From Allosphingosinicella vermicomposti (GTDB lineage Bacteria > Pseudomonadota > Alphaproteobacteria > Sphingomonadales > Sphingomonadaceae): a DNA stretch of 64,000 bases. The DNA lies in the NCBI RefSeq assembly GCF_003012815.1, contig NZ_PXYJ01000001.1, forward strand, positions 372,001 through 436,000, given 5' to 3'. Positions 8,902-16,613 of this stretch are shown piece after piece (position 1 is the stretch's first letter; each line of letters begins with the position of its first letter). The notes beneath the pieces were generated by a model. That model ran no database searches, had not been told where the DNA came from, and saw only the letters and a list, made by a program, of their open reading frames with translations. Made by a program: the position numbers and the translations under genes.

Positions 8902-9911
8902 CAGGCCGCCTTCGAATTGCTTTCGCTCGTTGCAACCGCGACCGTATCGAGAAAATCGATCAGCCCGCGCTCCGCGCCGGACAGATACTTGGTCGCGCGG
9001 GGGCATTGCAACCCGCACAAAGGTTCGCGCTCATGCTCCTTGATAAGGTCGATCAGCGCCGGGTGGACATAGGATTTCCGGCTGATCGCGGGCGTGTTGC
9101 CAAGCGCCTTGGCGACCGGCTCCAGCATCTGCTTCAGCGTGAGGCCGTCTTCGCCCGCCTTGCAGATCTGCTCGAATGCGATGACGCTCGCCCCCCATGT
9201 GCGGAAATGCTTGGCGGTAAAATCCTCACCCATCGCATCGCGAATATAGGCGTTGACGTCTGACGAGGTGACCGGAGACGGGTCGCCCTCGTCACTCAGA
9301 TATTGAAACAGATGCTGGCCGGGCAGATCCTGGCATTTTTTCACCATGCGGGTGAGGGTATGGTCGGTGATCGACAATTCCTGAAGCTGCCCCGACTTTC
9401 CCTTGAAGCGCATCTTCACTGTCTTGCCGCTGACCGACACGTGGCGGGTGCGGAGCGTCGTCGCGCCGAAGCTCTTATTCGCCTGCGCATAGGCTTCGTT
9501 GCCGACGCGCACATAGCCAAGGTCCATCAGCCGCACGACGGCGGCAACCACCGCGTCGCGCCCAAGCTTTCCGCCCGCAATATCCTCCTCCACCCGCGCG
9601 CGGAGGAGGGGCAGGGCCCGCCCGAAGCTCGCGCAGCGGTCATATTTCGCCGCCTCCTGCTGGGCGCGGAAATCCAGGTGATAGCGATATTGCTTCCGCC
9701 CCTTCTCATCATATCCGATCGCCTGGATATGACCGTGGGGGGATGGGCAGAACCAGGCGTCCTTATAAGCGGGCGGCAGGCCGACCCGGTTCAGACGGTC
9801 GATCTCGTCCCGGTCCGTGATCCGGTTTCCCTTCGCATCATAATAAGCCCATCCCCGGCCAGCACGGCGGCGCGTGATGCCGGGCAGGGCGTCGTCTACA
9901 AAGCACAGCAT
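8901..9911 (-). CDS. DNA topoisomerase IB (poxvirus-like)
   Basis: A 336-residue type IB topoisomerase that relaxes supercoils through a 3'-phosphotyrosyl link. Features seen: N-terminal LPPAYKDAW and GRKQYRYHLDFR motifs, KSFGATTLRTRHV, FTAKHFRTWGAS containing the catalytic Arg/Lys group, and the nucleophile Tyr281 in KSYVHPALI. Length fits the bacterial family, which is common in alphaproteobacteria. It overlaps the mscS start by four bases, giving a two-gene unit. The ATG at 9911 is the only good start. Confidence 0.95.
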   Translation of the reverse strand: MLCFVDDALPGITRRRAGRGWAYYDAKGNRITDRDEIDRLNRVGLPPAYKDAWFCPSPHGHIQAIGYDEKGRKQYRYHLDFRAQQEAAKYDRCASFGRALPLLRARVEEDIAGGKLGRDAVVAAVVRLMDLGYVRVGNEAYAQANKSFGATTLRTRHVSVSGKTVKMRFKGKSGQLQELSITDHTLTRMVKKCQDLPGQHLFQYLSDEGDPSPVTSSDVNAYIRDAMGEDFTAKHFRTWGASVIAFEQICKAGEDGLTLKQMLEPVAKALGNTPAISRKSYVHPALIDLIKEHEREPLCGLQCPRATKYLSGAERGLIDFLDTVAVATSESNSKAA

Positions 9912-10006
9912 ATATCGCGGATAATCACCGGGCCGCCGCTTCGTTCCGGAACGGCGTCACCGCGCGCGCCGTTAATCCCGCACATTTTCATAGATGGAGA
10001 CACGCC

Positions 10007-10555
10007 ATGCCGGACATTTCGCGCGCCCGGATTCTAATCATCGCCACTGACGGGTTCGAAGATTCGGAGTTGCTGGACCCGCGCCGCACCCTCATCGATT
10101 GGGACGCGGACGTCACCCTCGCTTCGATCAAGAAGGGCGAGATCAAGGGCGACAAAGGCAAGGCGGCCAATGTCGACATCACGTTCGACGATGTCCACGC
10201 CAGCGATTACGACGCGCTCCTCATCCCCGGCGGCACGAAAAATCCGGACAAATTGCGCATGGACGAAAAAGCCGTGGGGCTGGTCAAAAAATTCATGGAC
10301 GCCGGAAAACCGGTCGGCGCCATCTGCCACGGCCCCTGGCTCCTCGTCGAAGCCGACGTGGTCCGCGGCCGCACAGTCACCAGCTGGCCCTCAATCCGCA
10401 CCGACCTGCGCAACGCAGGCGCCAATGTCGTCGATCAGGAAGCGGCAGTGGATAGTAACCTCGTGACCAGCCGCAAACCGGAGGACATTCCAGCGTTTAC
10501 CGAAGCCTTCATTCAGCTGGTCGAAAAGGTCGAAGCCAAGATGCCGGCGGAGTAA
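10007..10555 (+). CDS. DJ-1/PfpI family protein (type 1 glutamine amidotransferase-like)
   Basis: A 182-residue member of the DJ-1/PfpI superfamily (YhbO/YajL type), whose relatives are reported to act as deglycases or stress proteins. The nucleophile elbow AICHGPWLL contains the catalytic Cys (about residue 107), and the Glu near the N terminus lies in ATDGFEDSEL. The start ATG follows GATGGAGACACGCC, which contains a GGAG ribosome site. It stands alone between divergent topoisomerase and convergent small genes. A true protease role is unlikely; the substrate is not evident. Confidence 0.92.
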   Translation: MPDISRARILIIATDGFEDSELLDPRRTLIDWDADVTLASIKKGEIKGDKGKAANVDITFDDVHASDYDALLIPGGTKNPDKLRMDEKAVGLVKKFMDAGKPVGAICHGPWLLVEADVVRGRTVTSWPSIRTDLRNAGANVVDQEAAVDSNLVTSRKPEDIPAFTEAFIQLVEKVEAKMPAE

Positions 10556-10557
10556 AA

Positions 10558-10669
10558 CCCTCTCTCCCCTTCAGGGGAGAGAGTTGGAGAGAGGGGGATG
10601 AGGTAGACATACCGCCGCAGGCGCCCCCGACTTCCCCTCTCCCAACCCTCTCCCCTGAAGGAGAGAGGG
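10558..10669. repeat. Family D palindrome (CCCTCTCCCC..GGGGAGAGGG)
   Basis: Two G/C-pure hairpins in opposite orientation (CTCTCCCCTTCAGGGGAGAG and its mirror CTCTCCCCTGAAGGAGAG) with a 40-base spacer lie between convergent genes. Related copies are at 31583-31690, 44119-44227 and 49820-49851. It may act as a bidirectional terminator. Confidence 0.8.
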
Positions 10670-10670
10670 C

Positions 10671-10994
10671 TTAGGCATCCTCCACCGTCAGCGCCTCAAC
10701 TCGCAGCCGCACCGCACTCCCATCCAGATTATCCGCCCCCACCACCGCGATATCCGCGACGATATGCCCGCGCAGCGCAAATTCCGCCGCCTCGATCCCG
10801 GCCGCGAACCGCGTCGCAACCTCCTCCGCATCCACACCATCCAGCCGCAGCGCCAGCTTATGCCGCGCGCCGGAAAAGGTGGCGCTCGCCCACGGGCGGC
10901 TACTCAATTCCTCGATCGTCATCACCGCGCAACCGGCCCGCTTGCGAATGGCGCGCAGAAGCTCGGCGGAGGCATCGCGCAGGATCGGCATCAT
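10671..10994 (-). CDS. Conserved hypothetical protein, second gene of LexA-box operon
   Basis: A 107-residue protein of unknown family; I do not recognise a domain. Its sequence is compact and amphipathic with no membrane segment or signal peptide. It has a four-base overlap with the upstream small gene (10991-11188), so the two are probably co-translated. The nearest upstream control element is the LexA box at 11214-11228. A DNA-damage-related role is only an inference from that site. Confidence 0.7.
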   Translation of the reverse strand: MMPILRDASAELLRAIRKRAGCAVMTIEELSSRPWASATFSGARHKLALRLDGVDAEEVATRFAAGIEAAEFALRGHIVADIAVVGADNLDGSAVRLRVEALTVEDA

Positions 10995-11188
10995 CGTCCC
11001 GCTCCCAATCCGTTTTCCTTGGAATCGAGATAGGCGATGAGCCGCGCCGCCGTTTCCATGCGCAGCTCCCGCCCTTGGCGCAGGTCCAGCACCAGTCGCG
11101 GATCGCGCATGGCTTCCCGTCCGAACCGCGTGGCAGGCGTGTTCGATTTTCGCAGATAGACTTCGATCCGCCTCAAAATATGTCCCAC
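10991..11188 (-). CDS. Small HTH-like protein behind LexA box
   Basis: A 65-residue basic protein. I chose the GTG at 11188 rather than the TTG at 11209 because AAGGAGGA (11193-11200 on the complement) lies just ahead of it. The middle reads TPATRFGREAMRDPRLVLDL and RQGRELRMETAARLIAYL, a helical pattern like small alphaproteobacterial DNA-binding proteins, so a helix-turn-helix role is plausible but unproven. It overlaps the 107-residue gene downstream. The LexA box sits 26 bases upstream of the start, inside the expected promoter. Confidence 0.75.
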   Translation of the reverse strand: MGHILRRIEVYLRKSNTPATRFGREAMRDPRLVLDLRQGRELRMETAARLIAYLDSKENGLGAGR

Positions 11189-11213
11189 CGGATCCTCCTT
11201 CCGACTCAATTAT

Positions 11214-11228
11214 GTTCGTGCTATGTTC
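11214..11228. promoter_or_regulatory. LexA (SOS) box, GTTC-N7-GTTC
   Basis: GTTC at 11214-11217 and GTTC at 11225-11228 with exactly seven bases between match the LexA-binding direct repeat known in alphaproteobacteria. It lies between the divergent small operon (start 11188) and the S24 regulator gene (start 11277), so LexA or the S24 protein itself could control both. No experiment is available here; the call rests on exact match and position. Confidence 0.75.
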
Positions 11229-11239
11229 TCATCATGCGA

Positions 11240-11266
11240 TTTCCTACTTGTCTAGGAAAAATCCTA
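11240..11266. promoter_or_regulatory. Operator-like triple TCCTA/TAGGA repeat
   Basis: TTTCCTA (11240-11246), N6, TAGGAAA (11253-11259) is a perfect inverted repeat, and a third half-site TCCTA (11262-11266) forms a second, tighter inverted repeat with the middle one. It lies directly ahead of the S24 regulator start (11277), where an autorepressor would bind. The A/T-rich run also makes it a likely promoter core. Confidence 0.55.
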
Positions 11267-11276
11267 TCCGTATGGG

Positions 11277-11924
11277 ATGAACATGATTGATGGACGCGAA
11301 GCGCTGCGCAGATTGATCGAGGAGAGGCGGGAGGATTATTCCGCTCTTTCTCGGCTGATCGGCCGCAATCCCGCTTACATCCAGCAGTTTATCAAACGCG
11401 GCACACCCCGCCGCCTGTCGGAGGAAGATCGTCGCCGCCTCGCCCAATATTTCGGCGTCTCCGAAGCCGCTCTGGGCGGGCCTGCGCCGCGTGGAGCGGA
11501 CAACAAGCTGGTCGTGATCCCCCGCCTCGATATCGGCGCGTCGGCAGGCCCCGGCGCCTTTGCGGAGGAGGAAAGGGCATCCGCTCTGCTCGGCTTCGAC
11601 CGCAACTGGTTGCGCGGCCTCACGCGCGGCGATGTCGGCCAGATTTCGATGATCCGCGTCGCGGGCGATTCGATGGCGCCCACTTTAAGCGATGGCGACG
11701 AAATCCTTGTCGACGGCTCAGACGCGGCCACACGCCTCCGCGACGGCATCTACGTGCTCCGCATCGACGGCGCCTTGGTGGTGAAAAGGATCGCCCTCCA
11801 TCCCGCCGAGCGCCGCCTGTCGATCAGCAGCGACAATCCGGCCTATCCCGGCTGGCCGGATTGCGCACTCTCGGATGTCGACATCGTCGGCCGCGTCATC
11901 TGGGTCGGGCGGCCATTACGCTAG
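11277..11924 (+). CDS. S24 family LexA-like transcriptional regulator
   Basis: A 215-residue protein with an N-terminal helix-turn-helix (about 20-62, SRLIGRNPAYIQQFIK) and a C-terminal S24/LexA-type peptidase domain. The catalytic Ser132 lies in AGDSMAPT and the Lys170 in LVVKRIAL. An Ala90-Gly91 bond sits in the linker where LexA-type proteins self-cleave, so damage-induced cleavage is possible. The helix-turn-helix is of the lambda-repressor sort, not the LexA winged type, so this is probably a separate regulator and not the cell's main LexA. A LexA box and a second palindrome lie in its short leader. There is no strong ribosome site; ATG at 11277 or 11283 are both possible. Confidence 0.88.
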   Translation: MNMIDGREALRRLIEERREDYSALSRLIGRNPAYIQQFIKRGTPRRLSEEDRRRLAQYFGVSEAALGGPAPRGADNKLVVIPRLDIGASAGPGAFAEEERASALLGFDRNWLRGLTRGDVGQISMIRVAGDSMAPTLSDGDEILVDGSDAATRLRDGIYVLRIDGALVVKRIALHPAERRLSISSDNPAYPGWPDCALSDVDIVGRVIWVGRPLR

Positions 11925-11984
11925 CCACTGTATCGCCGCTAGGGCCGGGTCTAGCGGAGTTTAAGACTCGAACTTAAACCAATA

Positions 11985-12060
11985 CCGCTAGGGCTGAGCC
12001 TGTCGAAGCCCGTGTGCATCGAACCCTTCACACGCCGTTCGACAAGCTCAGGGCTAGCGG
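11985..12060. repeat. Family A palindrome (GCTGAGCCTGTCGAAG)
   Basis: The left arm CCGCTAGGGCTGAGCCTGTC.. (11985-12008) and right arm ..GACAAGCTCAGGGCTAGCGG (12037-12060) form a long imperfect hairpin. The same core recurs at 24975-25050, in the 50.7-50.9 kb cluster, at 55973-56006, 56299-56332, 61927-62100 and 63432-63460. Together with the next repeat it fills the 372-base gap between the S24 gene and the 60-residue gene. I see no other gene in that gap. Confidence 0.85.
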
Positions 12061-12122
12061 TGAAGCAAGTGATGGGTATCCATTACATTTCTCGCGGGCG
12101 CAGTCGATGGCGTACCATTTTC

Positions 12123-12210
12123 CGTCATTGCGAGGAGCAAAGCGACGAAGCAATCCACTTCGCGGCCAGGTTCATTGGCACTAGATTGCTTCGCTCCGCT
12201 CGCAATGACG
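12123..12210. repeat. Family B palindrome (CGTCATTGCGAG..)
   Basis: CGTCATTGCGAGGAGCAAAG.. at the left and ..CTCCGCTCGCAATGACG at the right form a long inverted repeat with AAGCAATCCA / TAGATTGCTT inner arms. A second copy is at 23484-23570. Apparent short reading frames over this region are repeat-derived. Confidence 0.85.
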
Positions 12211-12296
12211 AGAAATCAATGTATTTTTGCTAGAACCGGAACACAGCGTCTCGGATCGAAGTGTTGGACCCAGGCCTTTGCCGGAACACAATCAGA

Positions 12297-12479
12297 TCAG
12301 ACCGCGCGCCGATCCATCAACCACACCAGCACGGCCACCAACACACCCAAGCCAAGCCCGATCAGGAACCCCAGGCTCGGCTGCCCCGCAAACACGCCGA
12401 TCACAGAACCCGCGATGATCGACAGAGCCAGAAACGCCCCGGCGGAACGCGGGCGGCGCGGTGCGGGCGTGCGCGTCAT
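12297..12479 (-). CDS. Small two-helix membrane protein
   Basis: A 60-residue protein with a basic Pro/Arg N terminus (about 1-12) and two hydrophobic helices (about 14-32 and 36-54) ending in MDRRAV. It starts four bases after the stop of bamD on the same strand, so it is likely the last gene of that transcript. No known family is recognised. The hydrophobic pattern and tight spacing argue that it is real. Confidence 0.6.
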   Translation of the reverse strand: MTRTPAPRRPRSAGAFLALSIIAGSVIGVFAGQPSLGFLIGLGLGVLVAVLVWLMDRRAV

Positions 12480-12483
12480 GCGA

Positions 12484-13275
12484 TCAGGCCGCAGGGCCGT
12501 GGCGCTGAATCAGCTCGTAGGCGTGATTATACCATTTGGTGTTGGCGTAATTGTTGCCCAACACCGCCGCCGCCTTCTTCGCTTCTTCGGGCATACCGAG
12601 AGCGAGATAGGATTCGGTGAGGCGCATCAGCGCTTCGGGCGTGTGTGTCGTCGACTGATATTCGTCCACCACGACGCGGAAGCGGACGATCGAGGCGAGC
12701 CACTGCTTCCGGTTCTGGTAGAAGCGACCGATCTCCATCTCCTTGCCCGCGAGATGGTCGTTGACGAGGTCGATCTTCAACCGCGCGTCGGCCGCATATT
12801 GGGTGGTCGGATAGCGGCGGGCGAGCTCGTTCAGGGCATCCAATGCCTGCTTGGTGATGCTCTGGTCGCGCGTCACATCCTCGATCTGCTCATAATGATT
12901 GAGCGCGATCAGATAATAAGCGTAGGGCGCGTCCTTGTTGCCCGGGTGGATCGACAGGAAGCGGCGGGCCGATTCGATCGACTTCTGATGATCCTTGTCC
13001 GCATAATAGGAAAAGGCGCTCATCAGCTGCGCGCGGCGCGCCCAGATCGAATAAGGGTGCTGGCGCTCCACTTCATCGAACAAGGCGGCGGCAAGCTTGT
13101 ACTGGCGCTTGTCCAGCCGGTCTTTCGCCGCATTGTACAGTGTGTTGACGTCGCGGGCGACATATTGCGCGTCGCGGGCGGCACGTGTGTCGCGATTGGT
13201 CGCGCAACCGGCGAGCGGGACAAGGGCGGCCGTCAGCAGGAGGACGGTGATCGGGCGATTGAAGTTACGCAGCAT
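12484..13275 (-). CDS. bamD: Outer membrane assembly lipoprotein BamD
   Basis: A 263-residue lipoprotein of the BAM complex that helps insert beta-barrel proteins into the outer membrane. It has a signal peptide with lipobox LAGC (lipidated Cys24) followed by a TPR array typical of BamD (YNAAKDRLDKRQYKLAAALF, VERQHPYSIWARRAQLM, AFSYYADKDHQKSIESARRF, HPGNKDAPYAYYLIAL). Length matches the family. Often next to recN in relatives, but here recN lies 17 kb away. The 98-base gap upstream to zapE probably holds its promoter. Confidence 0.96.
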   Translation of the reverse strand: MLRNFNRPITVLLLTAALVPLAGCATNRDTRAARDAQYVARDVNTLYNAAKDRLDKRQYKLAAALFDEVERQHPYSIWARRAQLMSAFSYYADKDHQKSIESARRFLSIHPGNKDAPYAYYLIALNHYEQIEDVTRDQSITKQALDALNELARRYPTTQYAADARLKIDLVNDHLAGKEMEIGRFYQNRKQWLASIVRFRVVVDEYQSTTHTPEALMRLTESYLALGMPEEAKKAAAVLGNNYANTKWYNHAYELIQRHGPAA

Positions 13276-13373
13276 GATGGGCTCTTAGCTGAGGCTGTGA
13301 CGAAGGCCAAGCGGGAAGGATCGGAGGGATTTCACGCTTTTCCGGCTGAACCCCGCTTTAACGGGGCGGGTGT

Positions 13374-14483
13374 TCATTCCTCACCATGTCCGGCGGCGAG
13401 ATAGTCGGCCGATTGCATCTCCATCAGGCGCGAAACGGTCCGCTCGAATTCGAACGCACCGTCGCCCGCCTGATAGAGCGCGACAGGTAGCGCATCGGCG
13501 GCGGCAAGCAGCTTCACTTTATTCTCGTAAAGCGCGTCGATCAGCGTCACGAACCGAGCCGCCTCGTTCCGATTTTCCGGCCCCATGCGCGGAATCCCGA
13601 CGATGATCACCGTGTGATAGCGCCGCGCAATGGCAAGATAATCGGGCGCCCCGCGCGGCTCACCGCATAGTCGCTTGAAGGAAAAAACCGCGACGCCCTT
13701 CAACGTCTTGGGCACATGCATGGTCCGCCCGCCCGGCACCGCAATGTCCTCGGACGGCACATGCGCCGCATCCTCGGGCGGATAGTCGGTCAGGCGGAAA
13801 AAAGCGCGGGAAAGGGCGGCCGTCGCGTCGGCGCCATTCGGCACATACCAGGTTGGAAACCCGCCGAGCCGCTCCAGTCGGTAATCGGTAGGCCCGTTGA
13901 GCGGCAGAACGTCCAACTCCGCCTCGATCAAGTCGATGAAAGGCAAGAATAATTCGCGGTTGAGCCCATACTTGTATAGGTCGCGCGGCGGCCTGTTGGA
14001 TGTGGTGATGACGGTCATGCCACCTGCAAGCAGCTGGGTAAACAGCCGCGACAGGATCATCGCGTCGGCGCTGTTGTTGATCACCATCTCGTCAAACGCG
14101 AGCACCCGCGCCTCGGCAGCGATGGCTGCTGCGACTGGCGGAATCGGATCCCCGCTCTCCCGCATCCGCTCGACCTTCAGCCGCTCATGCACCTCGAGCA
14201 TGAATTCGTGGAAATGCACCCGGCGCTTGTTGGGCACCGTAATGGCGGCAAAGGCGAGGTCCATCAGCATGGACTTTCCGCGCCCAACGCCACCCCACAT
14301 GTAGAGGCCGCGCGGGGTGGGCGCGGTCTTCCCGGCGAGCCGCGCTATCAGCCCGATTTTGGACGGCGAATTCACTTGCCCCACCAGCCGGTCCAGCCGC
14401 TCAGCCGCCGTCCGCTGATCGGGATCAGCCCTGAGTTCCCCAGCTGCAAGCAGAGCTTCGTATCGCTGGAGAACTCCGGTCAC
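13374..14483 (-). CDS. zapE: Cell division protein ZapE (AFG1-like ATPase)
   Basis: A 369-residue AFG1/LACE1-family ATPase. Walker A is GGVGRGKSMLMD, Walker B is VLAFDEMVIN, and the family signatures RVHFHEFM and TSNRPPRDLYKYGLNRELFLPFI are present. In E. coli ZapE acts at the division ring late in constriction. I start at the GTG at 14483 (VTGVLQRYEALLAAGEL) because codons upstream of it come from a palindromic repeat (14502-14580) and give no family similarity. It follows sdhB on the same strand, an order that I associate with sphingomonads. Confidence 0.93.
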   Translation of the reverse strand: MTGVLQRYEALLAAGELRADPDQRTAAERLDRLVGQVNSPSKIGLIARLAGKTAPTPRGLYMWGGVGRGKSMLMDLAFAAITVPNKRRVHFHEFMLEVHERLKVERMRESGDPIPPVAAAIAAEARVLAFDEMVINNSADAMILSRLFTQLLAGGMTVITTSNRPPRDLYKYGLNRELFLPFIDLIEAELDVLPLNGPTDYRLERLGGFPTWYVPNGADATAALSRAFFRLTDYPPEDAAHVPSEDIAVPGGRTMHVPKTLKGVAVFSFKRLCGEPRGAPDYLAIARRYHTVIIVGIPRMGPENRNEAARFVTLIDALYENKVKLLAAADALPVALYQAGDGAFEFERTVSRLMEMQSADYLAAGHGEE

Positions 14484-14501
14484 AAACCCAGTGCCCCCAT
14501 C

Positions 14502-14580
14502 CCGTTCGTCTCGAGCGTAGTCGAGAGACGTGCTCCAGGATGTCGGATCAGCGCTTCTCGACTTCGCTCGAAGCGAACGG
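14502..14580. repeat. Family E palindrome between sdhB and zapE
   Basis: CCGTTCGTCTCGAGCGTAGT.. (from 14502) pairs with ..GACTTCGCTCGAAGCGAACGG (to 14580). This is the intergenic relative of the copy embedded in putA. It separates the stop of sdhB (14594) from the zapE start (14483), and may be a transcript-end or stability structure. Confidence 0.85.
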
Positions 14581-14593
14581 TGTTCATCAATGC

Positions 14594-15379
14594 TTAAAGC
14601 GCCCGTTCGACCAGCAGCTTCTTGGTTTCGGCAATAGCCTTGGCCGGGTTCAAACCCTTCGGGCACACGTTCGCGCAGTTCATGATCGTGTGGCAGCGAT
14701 AGAGGCGGAACGGATCTTCCAGTTCGTCCAGCCGCTCGCCCGTATATTCGTCACGGCTGTCGGCCAGCCAGCGATAGGCCTGGAGCAGGATAGCCGGCCC
14801 CAGGAAACGGTCCGAATTCCACCAATAGCTCGGGCATGATGTCGAACAGCAGGCGCACAGGATGCACTCGTAAAGCCCGTCCAGCGCCGCCCGGTCTTCC
14901 GGCGACTGCAGCCGTTCCTTGCCCGACGGCGTCGGCGTCTTGGTCTTCAGCCACGGCTCGATCGAGGCATATTGGGCGTAGAAGTGCGTGAAGTCCGGCA
15001 CCAGATCCTTCACCACATCCATGTGCGGCAGCGGGGTGATGCGGACATCGCCCTTGATATCCTCGATCGCCGTGGTGCAGGCGAGGCCGTTCTTGCCGTC
15101 CATGTTCATCGAACAGGATCCGCAAATCCCTTCGCGGCAGGACCGGCGGAAGGTGAGGGACGGATCCTGCTCGCTCTTCATCTTGATCAGCGCGTCGAGC
15201 ACCATCGGCCCGCAGCTGTCGAGATCGACCTCGAACGTGTCGTAGCGCGGATTTTCGCCGCTATCGGGATCGTAGCGATAGACCTTGAACGTCTTCACGC
15301 GCGTCGCGTCGGCTGGCGCCTCGTGCGTCTTGCCCTTGCCGCTCAATTTGCTGTTCTTGGGAAGCGTGAATTCAGCCAT
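14594..15379 (-). CDS. sdhB: Succinate dehydrogenase iron-sulfur subunit SdhB
   Basis: A 261-residue subunit of complex II carrying the three Fe-S clusters between FAD and quinone. Cysteine groups: [22 protein letters not shown] for the 2Fe-2S cluster, [16 protein letters not shown] and [17 protein letters not shown] for the 4Fe-4S and 3Fe-4S clusters. I start at the ATG at 15379 ([10 protein letters not shown]), preceded by AAAGGATCGACC, rather than the longer frame. Unusually it is separated from sdhCDA (20817-23396) by about 5.4 kb of surface-glycan genes on mixed strands. A 58-base gap separates it from the upstream glycan gene. Confidence 0.97.
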   Translation of the reverse strand: MAEFTLPKNSKLSGKGKTHEAPADATRVKTFKVYRYDPDSGENPRYDTFEVDLDSCGPMVLDALIKMKSEQDPSLTFRRSCREGICGSCSMNMDGKNGLACTTAIEDIKGDVRITPLPHMDVVKDLVPDFTHFYAQYASIEPWLKTKTPTPSGKERLQSPEDRAALDGLYECILCACCSTSCPSYWWNSDRFLGPAILLQAYRWLADSRDEYTGERLDELEDPFRLYRCHTIMNCANVCPKGLNPAKAIAETKKLLVERAL

Positions 15380-15437
15380 GGTCGATCCTTTGCTTGGGCG
15401 CTCGATAGCCAAAGCGGGGCCAAGGGGAAAGGCTCTT

Positions 15438-16613
15438 TTACGCTTGGGGGGCGGACGCCAGGAAATCGAGGATCGCCCGCGCCGCCCGATCGGCGGATCG
15501 CTCCCCGGTCAGGGAGAAGGTTTCCTCGAACGCCGCGCGCTGCACCGTCTCATAGTCCGCAGGATCTTGCTCGACCCGCGCCAGGGCTTGGGGCAGCGCC
15601 TCGATACTCTGGATTACCTGGCCAAGCCGCCAATGGGCGTAATTGGGATTGCCCTGCCACCGCGCGCCGTGAGCGTTGAGGAAGATAGCCGGGCGAGGCC
15701 GCGCGATCCACTCGTAAATCTGGCTCGATACGTCGCCAAGGTAGATGTCCGCGCCGAGCGTATAGGTCATGTCGACGCTGCGCTGGCTCTCGGTATCGAT
15801 GATGATGTTGGGATAACGGCGATAAGTTTCCGGAATGCCGCCCGTCATCCGGATGCGCGCATGTTCGACCGATCCATGGATCCGCCGCCGGAACAGCATA
15901 ACGTGCGGCGCAAAGACCAGATTGTACCGATCCTGCTCGGCGAACCAGTCCAATACCTTCCTGCCCATATCGTACCAGGACGACAATTTCGGGTCGAAAT
16001 GTGGATTGTAGAGAACAACCGGTTTGCTGTCGGCAAACAAGCGGGGCCGGGCGCCGAGATCGATCGTGTCGAACTTGGGATAGCCGACGATGGCGTGACC
16101 GCCCGGTCGTATGATTCCCGCCGCCAGCATCCGGTCCCGCACCTTCCTGCCAGACAGAAGGACAAGGTCGAACGCCTTCGTCACCTCCAGGAAGCCCACG
16201 GACCGGTCGCCAGCGCCGTGCGGCAGATAGATGAGCTTGGGGCCGGTGATGCCGAACCGCGTCTTCAAAAACGCGCTGGTGGTCTCGGGCACGACAAGCG
16301 CGTCAAAACTGGCCAGAAGATCGAGGTTGTTCTTGAGCACCGCTAGCCGCCGGAATGGCGCCACCGCATTGGCGATCCAGCCGAACGAAGCCTGAAGGAA
16401 GCCGGGCTTCAACCGCACCATCTCCACCGAAGCCATGATGTCGGGCGGCAGCAGCAGCCGCACCCGCGCCTCTTGCGACCGGGTCGAGGTCAGGATCGAA
16501 ATCGAAACCTCCGGCGCCGCCGCCCGCAACGCCGCCACGATCGGCGCGGTATGCGCGATCTGGTGTATGGCGTCGTGATTGTAGAGGAAGCCGATCTTCA
16601 TCTTGCCGGTCAA
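15438..16613 (-). CDS. CDP-glycerol glycerophosphotransferase-like glycan transferase (copy 1)
   Basis: A 391-residue GT-B-like protein, probably transferring a sugar or polyol phosphate in surface polysaccharide synthesis. Motifs such as [43 protein letters not shown] and LNAHGARW resemble the C-terminal half of CDP-glycerol glycerophosphotransferases and UDP-GlcNAc 2-epimerase folds. It is a paralogue of the next gene, whose stop overlaps its start by four bases. Donor and acceptor cannot be assigned. It belongs to the glycan block that splits the sdh genes. Confidence 0.75.
   Translation of the reverse strand: MTGKMKIGFLYNHDAIHQIAHTAPIVAALRAAAPEVSISILTSTRSQEARVRLLLPPDIMASVEMVRLKPGFLQASFGWIANAVAPFRRLAVLKNNLDLLASFDALVVPETTSAFLKTRFGITGPKLIYLPHGAGDRSVGFLEVTKAFDLVLLSGRKVRDRMLAAGIIRPGGHAIVGYPKFDTIDLGARPRLFADSKPVVLYNPHFDPKLSSWYDMGRKVLDWFAEQDRYNLVFAPHVMLFRRRIHGSVEHARIRMTGGIPETYRRYPNIIIDTESQRSVDMTYTLGADIYLGDVSSQIYEWIARPRPAIFLNAHGARWQGNPNYAHWRLGQVIQSIEALPQALARVEQDPADYETVQRAAFEETFSLTGERSADRAARAILDFLASAPQA

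Noticed and set aside
12012-12233. Open frames over 11985-12260 suggesting a small protein
   Set aside because: They run through family A and B palindromes, have no ribosome site and translate the repeats.
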